DNA from: CAYONZ01 sp964405465
GTDB lineage: Bacteria > Bdellovibrionota > Bdellovibrionia > Bdellovibrionales > JAMPXM01
Direction of reading: 5' to 3'
Assembly: GCA_964405465.1 (NCBI GenBank)
Contig: CAYONZ010000060.1
Coordinates: forward strand, 1-18,976
DNA length: 18,976 nucleotides
In this document: positions 14,714 through 18,976 of the stretch, in pieces
Layout of the letters: each line of letters starts with the position of its first letter
How positions within the stretch are numbered: position 1 is the stretch's first letter
The notes under the pieces: model-generated
Databases searched by the model: none
What the model saw: the letters and a program-made list of their open reading frames with translations, nothing else
Told to the model about the DNA's origin: nothing
Program-made: the position numbers and the translations under genes

Positions 14714-15355
14714 ATGGGTTTCATGCGAATTAATTTTTGTGTGGAGCCCATTTTTATTTCTGCAAAGAAGTCATGTCTATTGGTGAGCCTAAGTGTTTTA
14801 GCTGCATGTGGATCAAACAATCAAATGCAGTTGCAAGACGACGATTCTTCGCAGATGGTCGATGTCAAAAAAGATGCCTCCAAAGAAACCGCGCGGGAAC
14901 TTGCACCGGTTTGGACCTCCGAAGTCTTGGCCCCACTTGCCATTGGCGGTCGATCTCCAAAACAGATTTGGAACACACAGGCCCAAGCCCCACGCGCAGA
15001 CATCGCGCGATTTTCGTTTGATTATATTGCGCTTAAATCCGGGCGTCTGATTTTGAACAAATCTGATTCGGTGGTATGGACCACCGATAATTGCTTAAAC
15101 CGCAGCGTCGAACCTCAGTTGAATGTGCAGTGGTTCGAGGTGCTGAACTCTGATGTTCGACAGGTTCAATTCGATTCTTCTGGTGATCACTTGGAGCTGC
15201 CGTTTCGTAAGGGCTATACCTATCGTCTTTCGATTGATTGGCCGCGCCTGCAGCGTGATTACGGCACCTGCGCTTCGGTGTCGCTCTCTGTGGCTTTGTA
15301 TGAACGTTTGGGTCTTAACTTGATTGAAAATCACTTGCCCGACATTCAGCCTTGA
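14714..15355 (+). CDS. lipoprotein of unknown function
   Basis: 213 residues. A lipoprotein signal is visible: KKSCLLVSLSVLAAC with lipobox LAAC at C32, then an acidic, Ser/Asp-rich linker (DDDSSQMVDVKKDASKETA). The mature part has strand-like sequence and four or so cysteine/aromatic-rich spots (DNCLNRS, YGTCASVS), consistent with a small beta-rich periplasmic domain, but I do not recognise a family. The n-region is long for a signal peptide; an internal ATG at 14723 or a GTG at 14741 is possible, and no clear ribosome site decides. It follows the charged protein gene by about 100 bases and precedes the tRNA gene. Confidence 0.75.
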   Translation: MGFMRINFCVEPIFISAKKSCLLVSLSVLAACGSNNQMQLQDDDSSQMVDVKKDASKETARELAPVWTSEVLAPLAIGGRSPKQIWNTQAQAPRADIARFSFDYIALKSGRLILNKSDSVVWTTDNCLNRSVEPQLNVQWFEVLNSDVRQVQFDSSGDHLELPFRKGYTYRLSIDWPRLQRDYGTCASVSLSVALYERLGLNLIENHLPDIQP

Positions 15356-15381
15356 TGGTAGCAATAATGTTTCTTTTTTTC

Positions 15382-15471
15382 GGAGAGATGGCCGAGTGGC
15401 TGAAGGCGCACGCTTGGAAAGCGTGTAACGGTTAATCCCGTTCCAGGGTTCGAATCCCTGTCTCTCCGCCA
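15382..15471 (+). tRNA. tRNA-Ser (anticodon GGA)
   Basis: Acceptor GGAGAGA (15382-15388) pairs with TCTCTCC (15461-15467), discriminator G, and CCA is encoded (15469-15471). The anticodon stem CACGC/GCGTG encloses loop TTGGAAA with anticodon GGA (15416-15418), reading UCC/UCU. A long variable arm (TAACGG..CCGTT) and the T-loop GGTTCGAATCC are present, as expected for a class II serine tRNA. Confidence 0.97.
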
Positions 15472-15569
15472 ATTTACTCTTCTCAAAAAAATTCAAATTT
15501 CAAAATCATCACTCGTATCAAGTACGGTTCTTGGGTTTTCAGATCAACAGCAATCTAAATCCCACTCTC

Positions 15570-15599
15570 AAGCGTGATGATCCCAAGCGTGATGATCCC
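15570..15599. repeat. 15-bp perfect tandem duplication
   Basis: AAGCGTGATGATCCC occurs twice, back to back (15570-15584 and 15585-15599). It lies in the gene-poor stretch after the tRNA gene. Recent slippage duplication or a binding-site pair are both possible. Confidence 0.85.
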
Positions 15600-15603
15600 A
15601 TAG

Positions 15604-15633
15604 TCCTTACGTCTGTAAGGAAATTTATTTTTT
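15604..15633 (+). terminator. possible terminator in the region after the tRNA gene
   Basis: TCCTTAC (15604-15610), loop GTCT and GTAAGGA (15615-15621) form a 7-bp stem followed by AATTTATTTTTT. The U-tract is interrupted, so it is a moderate candidate for ending a forward transcript such as that of the tRNA gene about 130 bases upstream. It lies just past the stop of the reverse ORF remnant. Confidence 0.45.
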
Positions 15634-15858
15634 CATGTGCAAATCTATAACAATTGAAATTTGTTTCCCGCCTCCAAACAACAGCCGATAGTGAGCTGGA
15701 TTTTTGGAGTAGTCTCCAGGACTGTCGTCAACAAATGACCTCACGGGAAACTGAATGGCACTGAAGAGTTTTCGGTCCAGATGATCGAATAGATCAGCAT
15801 TGACAATGAATTGAATTTTTCTGGGAATATAGTTAGAGTCTTGCTCACATGGAAAAAA
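15625..15858 (-). pseudogene. reverse-strand ORF remnant without a start codon
   Basis: An open frame of about 77 codons ends at TAA (15625-15627) and extends up to just inside the YciB-like gene, where the next in-frame codon upstream is a stop. It encodes a plausible, non-repetitive protein segment containing FIVNADLFDHLDRKLF, FVDDSPGDYSKNPAHYR and GGGKQISIVIDLHMKK. There is no ATG or TTG in the upstream half; the first GTG lies mid-way. The protein-like composition suggests the C-terminal end of a gene that lost its 5' part, but a chance open frame cannot be excluded. Family not recognised. It accounts for most of the 377-base stretch between the tRNA and the next gene. Confidence 0.4.
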
Positions 15859-16460
15859 TTAAAGACATTGGCCTGTTTTTATACAAAAATTTTGGTCCGC
15901 TTATCGTATTTTATATTGCGAATCACTTTTGGGGGCTTAAAAGTGCCATTGCCTTTGCTTTGATATTCACGGTTGCTGAAATCATTCATTACAAAATTGC
16001 TGAAAAAGAGATTACGACATTTTTCAAGTTTTCTTTAACGATGACATTCATTTTTGGCATTCTCGATCTGACCCTAGACAATGCGTTCTTTTATAAAATT
16101 GAAGCTACGGTAACTAATCTGTTTACGGCCATCCTTTTTGGAATCACACTTTTTCAACCGACGCCGTTGATTCAACAATTTGCAGAGCAGCAGGGACGGA
16201 CTTCAAAAGATCAGTCAATGGACAAGACGTTCTTTTTTCGTCTGCTCACCTTTGTCTGGACAATATATTTTATTGTCAAAGCCGCTCTCTATTTGTGGAT
16301 CAATCTTAATTCAGATGTTGAACAGGGAATTATAGTAAGAGCTGTTGTTGGCAACATTAGCCTTGCTATAATGCTATTTGTTTCCATTGGTCTTGCGCGA
16401 CCAATTTGGAATCTTATGGTGAGGCTCAAAATCATGCCTTCTACAAGGACGCAAAAATAG
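15849..16460 (+). CDS. YciB/septation protein A-like inner-membrane protein
   Basis: 203 residues, about five or six hydrophobic segments. The order FGPLIVFYIANHFWGLKSA, AFALIFTVAEIIHY, FSLTMTFIFGILDLTLDN, FYKIEATVTNLFTAILFGITLF matches the layout of the YciB/IspZ (septation protein A) family, where members affect cell envelope integrity and division. Length is a little over the usual 180. No good Shine-Dalgarno precedes the ATG. It stands alone between the ORF remnant and the convergent hydrolase, 52 bases from the latter's stop. In YciB-family bacteria this protein interacts with divisome and elongasome parts; that role here is inferred from family. Confidence 0.75.
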   Translation: MEKIKDIGLFLYKNFGPLIVFYIANHFWGLKSAIAFALIFTVAEIIHYKIAEKEITTFFKFSLTMTFIFGILDLTLDNAFFYKIEATVTNLFTAILFGITLFQPTPLIQQFAEQQGRTSKDQSMDKTFFFRLLTFVWTIYFIVKAALYLWINLNSDVEQGIIVRAVVGNISLAIMLFVSIGLARPIWNLMVRLKIMPSTRTQK

Positions 16461-16512
16461 AATTGTCATCCTTGACGTAATCGCAAATGCAATTCAAGCC
16501 TCGAGGTCGCTT

Positions 16513-17391
16513 TCAACTCTTGAGTGCAGCATAGATCATCGCAATCCATCGGTCTGTGGTGACATAGCCGTGACTAAAGGGTTCCCACTCTGCAGCGAGT
16601 CCGCTCTTTTGTATCTGCGCTAATGTTTTGCCAGCGCGAAGACCTTTTCTGACCGTGCTTATGCTGGAGACAATCATCTTGTGATATTGAGCAAATTCTG
16701 CCTTGGTGCTTAAGGGGCCATGGCCAGGAACAATTTTGCTGTCTTCAGGTAGTTGTTGGAGAATCAGTTCAATGTTTTTGAGGTAACCGTCTAAACTCCC
16801 ATTGTGCTCCATATGAAAAATTGGATACATGCCAGAAAAATATAGATCCCCTAAGCTTGCTACCTTACCCTTAGCAAATAATACGACAGAGTCGCCATCA
16901 GTATGGCCGCGCGGGAGATGCTGCACCTGAGTCTCCACGCCGTTCAGATAAATCGTCAAAGCTTTATCAAATACTAAGTTCGGCAGTGCTTGTGGTGGAA
17001 CTGGTGGGTGCCGCTCTTTCCAAAGCGTTTGTTCAGTCAAAAGGCGGTCGCGAACTTCTTTGGCAGCAATGATTGTAGCCTTCGGTCCAAACACCTCGTT
17101 CCCGCCAGTGTGGTCATAGTGAAAGTGTGTGTTGATGATGAAGCGAGGAGAGTTTCCACCGAGTTCCTTAATTTTCGCTAAAAGTTTGTCGGCCATTTGA
17201 GTAAAGTCGTCATCTACAAGCAAGACTCCCTCTGGGCCGATCAATGCAGTCATATTACCGCCAGCACCCTCCAACATATAAAGAGATGAAATGAGTGGCG
17301 TAGATTTAACGACTTCTTTGGAAAAGTCGGTTTCGGCCGCAGAATTTTGAACAGATAAAATAAATCCAAATAGAAGTCCGAGTATTTTCAT
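16513..17391 (-). CDS. exported metallo-beta-lactamase-fold hydrolase
   Basis: 292 residues. Signal peptide MKILGLLFGFILSVQNSAAE, so periplasmic. Zinc motifs are complete: HFHYDH (H89, H91, D93, H94), GHTDGD (H163), LGDLYF (D182) and PGHGPL (H224). This pattern is that of the broad MBL-fold hydrolases with two zinc ions; candidate reactions include lactamase, thioesterase or lactone hydrolysis, and specificity is unknown. ATG at 17391 is chosen because GGGGGA lies just upstream and it begins the signal peptide; a TTG at 17406 in the same frame is less likely. The gene is convergent with the YciB-like gene and divergent from the membrane protein at 17608. Confidence 0.9.
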   Translation of the reverse strand: MKILGLLFGFILSVQNSAAETDFSKEVVKSTPLISSLYMLEGAGGNMTALIGPEGVLLVDDDFTQMADKLLAKIKELGGNSPRFIINTHFHYDHTGGNEVFGPKATIIAAKEVRDRLLTEQTLWKERHPPVPPQALPNLVFDKALTIYLNGVETQVQHLPRGHTDGDSVVLFAKGKVASLGDLYFSGMYPIFHMEHNGSLDGYLKNIELILQQLPEDSKIVPGHGPLSTKAEFAQYHKMIVSSISTVRKGLRAGKTLAQIQKSGLAAEWEPFSHGYVTTDRWIAMIYAALKS

Positions 17392-17484
17392 CGCCAGTTC
17401 CCCCAACTGTCGGCCAAGTTACAGATATTCAGGATCAGTGAATAATTCATCTTTGTGATTTATTAATGAATATAAATGAGTTTA

Positions 17485-17521
17485 CTGAGTCAGGGCCAGC
17501 CCACAAAAGTGGGAGCCTCAG
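17485..17521. repeat. imperfect hairpin in the divergent region
   Basis: CCCAC-AAAA-GTGGG (17500-17513) forms a tight stem inside a second pair CTGAG (17485-17489) and CTCAG (17517-17521). No T-run follows on either strand. It lies upstream of the membrane protein promoter; it could be an operator or a remnant of a terminator. Confidence 0.3.
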
Positions 17522-17545
17522 ACCCGAAATGCCCGATCATTTGCA

Positions 17546-17574
17546 TTGACACCAATACTGATTTTTCCAACAAT
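17546..17574 (+). promoter_or_regulatory. sigma-70-like promoter for the membrane protein gene
   Basis: TTGACA (17546-17551) is a perfect -35; a 17-base spacer leads to AACAAT (17569-17574), 4 of 6 to TATAAT. Transcription would start near 17581, leaving a short leader with AGGAG at 17596-17600 before the ATG at 17608. Confidence 0.45.
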
Positions 17575-17607
17575 TAACCATTGGTCTTTTAGATTAGGAG
17601 TTTGACT

Positions 17608-18246
17608 ATGTACCTCAAGAACGGATCTGAACGATTCATTGCTGAAATTTACCGAGATGAGAGTGGTCAAACAGTTTGGATTCCCGTTACTTTTCTTCTC
17701 TGGAAAAATCGAAGCCTAGAAATCTTGCGTGCCAAAAATGATGTTTCGATCGCAAGTCTTACTCAGTTCAGAGCCTCCCTTCTTTTTAAAACAATTTTTC
17801 TAGTGTTGCCTTTAACGTTTCTTTTGTTTGGAAGTATTTTTTATTTGGCACCTCTGCCGCTAATGAAATGGTATCAGCAAAATTATTTGTTTTACTTTTT
17901 GATTGGTGTAGCAATGTGTTGTCTCGCGATTTTTCCAGGTGCTCTATTCATCGTTAGCCAGGCTTTGCGGCACAGGAGAAGACTTGAGTCTGAGGGTTTG
18001 ATACAGAAAATCGAGGGGCCTTTGAGGCTTATAAACTTAAGAAACTTTAAAAAAGAAATATTTCTTCAGACAGCTCCTCTCATCATCAGCCTGGGAGTTC
18101 TTTTCTATGTGGCCTCTTTGGATAGGATTGGTTGGACTATCATCAAATTGGGCGGTCCACTGATTTTCGTCTACTTCTTGGTGTTAGGTGTACAGGCGTT
18201 GAACCACGTCATTTATATCAAGAAACTCAGAACCTATAGTGTGTAA
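17608..18246 (+). CDS. inner-membrane protein of unknown function
   Basis: 212 residues. About 50 N-terminal cytoplasmic residues, then four hydrophobic segments roughly at 52-72, 84-106, 143-165 and 168-190, with a basic stretch (RHRRRLE) between the second and third, which places the loop and both ends in the cytoplasm by the positive-inside rule. No family recognised. The ATG at 17608 has AGGAG 7 bases upstream; the frame also has a TTG at 17602, only one base after that site, so ATG is preferred. It precedes two unknown genes; the 102-base gap to the next one makes co-transcription possible but not certain. Confidence 0.7.
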   Translation: MYLKNGSERFIAEIYRDESGQTVWIPVTFLLWKNRSLEILRAKNDVSIASLTQFRASLLFKTIFLVLPLTFLLFGSIFYLAPLPLMKWYQQNYLFYFLIGVAMCCLAIFPGALFIVSQALRHRRRLESEGLIQKIEGPLRLINLRNFKKEIFLQTAPLIISLGVLFYVASLDRIGWTIIKLGGPLIFVYFLVLGVQALNHVIYIKKLRTYSV

Positions 18247-18348
18247 GTTTGAATCTTTTGGTCGATTTTATGATGGCAAAAATGAAACCTATCCAACTGT
18301 CATCAATTGATTTCATACCGTTGTTATGATCATAGAGAGGAGAAAACA

Positions 18349-18768
18349 GTGTTGTTTCAAATCAAAGCAAGAATCGTCGACGCGATAAAACTGAGTTTGA
18401 GTTCCGAGCGGCGTGCGATAGCGGATTTGCCTTTCGAGGCAAAGTTAGCGGCCAAAGTGCGAGAAATGCAACTGGATTCTCTTTTACAAAGATATGAGCA
18501 ATTTTCCGAGCTCCGTCTTGAGCGTATGAGCAAGGTGGGGCTCGGTGCGATTGTTCTGACGTTGGAGGATCGTTGGTATGACGTTCAAGAGCGTTGGTAT
18601 TTCGTTGGATTTGGAGGCGAAACCGCAGTCGATATCGGAACACGCCGCTTTCATATTGTCCCAGAGTCAACCTTCGAAAACTTAAGTGTCGGTATGGAGT
18701 ATACTTCAGAAGAGGGTCGCTATGGAGAAACCACAAAAGTAACCAATCGAATTCTGTATATAGGATGA
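18349..18768 (+). CDS. hypothetical soluble protein, helical N-terminus and beta-rich C-terminus
   Basis: 139 residues from GTG at 18349, which has AGGAG 6 bases upstream; the frame extends to a TTG at 18307 but without support. Residues 1-55 are helix-like and charged, then a strand-rich part (GAIVLTLEDRWYDVQERWYFVGFGGE, HIVPESTFENLSVGMEY). The C-terminal layout is faintly like the Gre-factor C-terminal domain (GAIV.L... WYF...GG... I.PES), but I would not call it so. No signal peptide, so cytoplasmic. Its stop overlaps the start of the next gene (ATGA), a sign of translational coupling. Confidence 0.7.
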   Translation: MLFQIKARIVDAIKLSLSSERRAIADLPFEAKLAAKVREMQLDSLLQRYEQFSELRLERMSKVGLGAIVLTLEDRWYDVQERWYFVGFGGETAVDIGTRRFHIVPESTFENLSVGMEYTSEEGRYGETTKVTNRILYIG

Positions 18769-18976
18769 TCGGTTTTGAATGCATGGCCATTTTTTTGGCA
18801 GAACACTTGCCAAACTCATGGGCAGAGGTCGATGCCCACATTATTCTTGCACCTGTTAGGTTCTATCTTGGGCCATATCTTGAAAAGGCCAAATCGGATC
18901 AGCAAAAAAAAGAGCTTATGATAAAAACCTATTTAGTACTCAAAGAGAGCGTGCAGCGGCTTGTTGAAAACAAAGA
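18765..18976 (+). CDS. hypothetical protein, cut by the window end
   Basis: Open from ATG at 18765 to the last base, at least 70 residues. The ATG overlaps the TGA of the preceding gene (ATGA). The start reads MIGFECMAIFLAEHLPNSW and continues helix-like with many charged residues (LEKAKSDQQKKELMIKT, LVLKESVQRLVENK). Not recognised; with only the N-terminal part visible no family is proposed. Coupling suggests a shared role with the 139-residue protein. Confidence 0.65.
   Translation, partial: MIGFECMAIFLAEHLPNSWAEVDAHIILAPVRFYLGPYLEKAKSDQQKKELMIKTYLVLKESVQRLVENK

Noticed and set aside
14368..14820. Reverse 150-codon open frame opposite the charged exported protein
   Set aside because: It is the antisense of a low-complexity Lys/Glu-rich gene, which leaves stop-free Phe/Leu-rich frames; the forward gene has a signal peptide and a strong ribosome site.
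15085..15092. CCGATAA-like string as another FliA site
   Set aside because: It lies inside the lipoprotein coding sequence and has no matching -35 at the right distance.
15095..15496. Reverse 133-codon open frame across the tRNA-Ser and lipoprotein 3' end
   Set aside because: Its N-terminal part is the antisense translation of the serine tRNA (RQGFEPWNGINRYTLSKRAPSATRPSL type), a well-known spurious ORF; the tRNA is certain.
15675..15690. GCCGATAG as a FliA -10 box for the YciB-like gene
   Set aside because: The -35 position reads TTCCCGCC, with no resemblance to the consensus, and it is inside the open reverse frame.

Overview
The window looks like chromosomal DNA from a Gram-negative bacterium of the Bdellovibrio type (Bdellovibrionota, the former predatory deltaproteobacteria). 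The reasons are indirect: moderate G+C, many exported and outer-membrane proteins, a diderm porin, type IV pilin-like genes, and a perfect FliA-type -10 box in front of the pilin genes. I cannot fix the species from sequence alone. There is no sign of a prophage, insertion sequence, integron or CRISPR array.

Layout. 1-2055: a possible 3' end of a forward gene, then a reverse-strand pair tcdA and a TatD-family nuclease that overlap by 35 bases. 2223-3608: a forward exported trypsin-like protease with a C-terminal P domain. 3589-6940: a reverse three-gene operon of pilin-like proteins (PilX/GspK-like, then a prepilin with a fibrinogen-like motif, then a 561-residue prepilin carrying a beta-propeller), joined by overlaps and preceded by a sigma-28-like promoter. 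7149-10152: a reverse operon PAP2 - small outer-membrane barrel - small outer-membrane barrel - PAP2. 10346-12832: lon, with a sigma-32-like promoter. 12904-14001: a reverse porin with a clear terminator. 14344-15355: a small, extremely charged exported protein with 7-residue repeats, and a lipoprotein. 15382-15471: tRNA-Ser(GGA). 15472-15848: a gene-poor stretch with a 15-bp tandem repeat, a hairpin and a reverse-strand ORF remnant. 15849-16460: a YciB/septation protein A-like membrane protein. 16513-17391: an exported metallo-beta-lactamase-fold hydrolase. 17608 to the end: an unknown membrane protein and two coupled unknown genes, the last cut by the window edge.

How the parts fit. The strongest system-level signal is the pilin operon. 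Its three products have the N-termini of minor pilins, and two of the three carry large C-terminal modules of adhesive or scaffold type, so they could form a pilus-tip (or pseudopilus-tip) complex in which the propeller plays the part that PilY1 plays elsewhere. The promoter would place the operon in the motility (FliA) regulon, and its position predicts an almost leaderless mRNA. The second cluster pairs two PAP2 phosphatases, one with the classical motif and one of a variant type, with two small barrels, which suggests envelope lipid or lipid-carrier dephosphorylation linked to the outer membrane. These are inferences from sequence motifs and gene order; no search was run.
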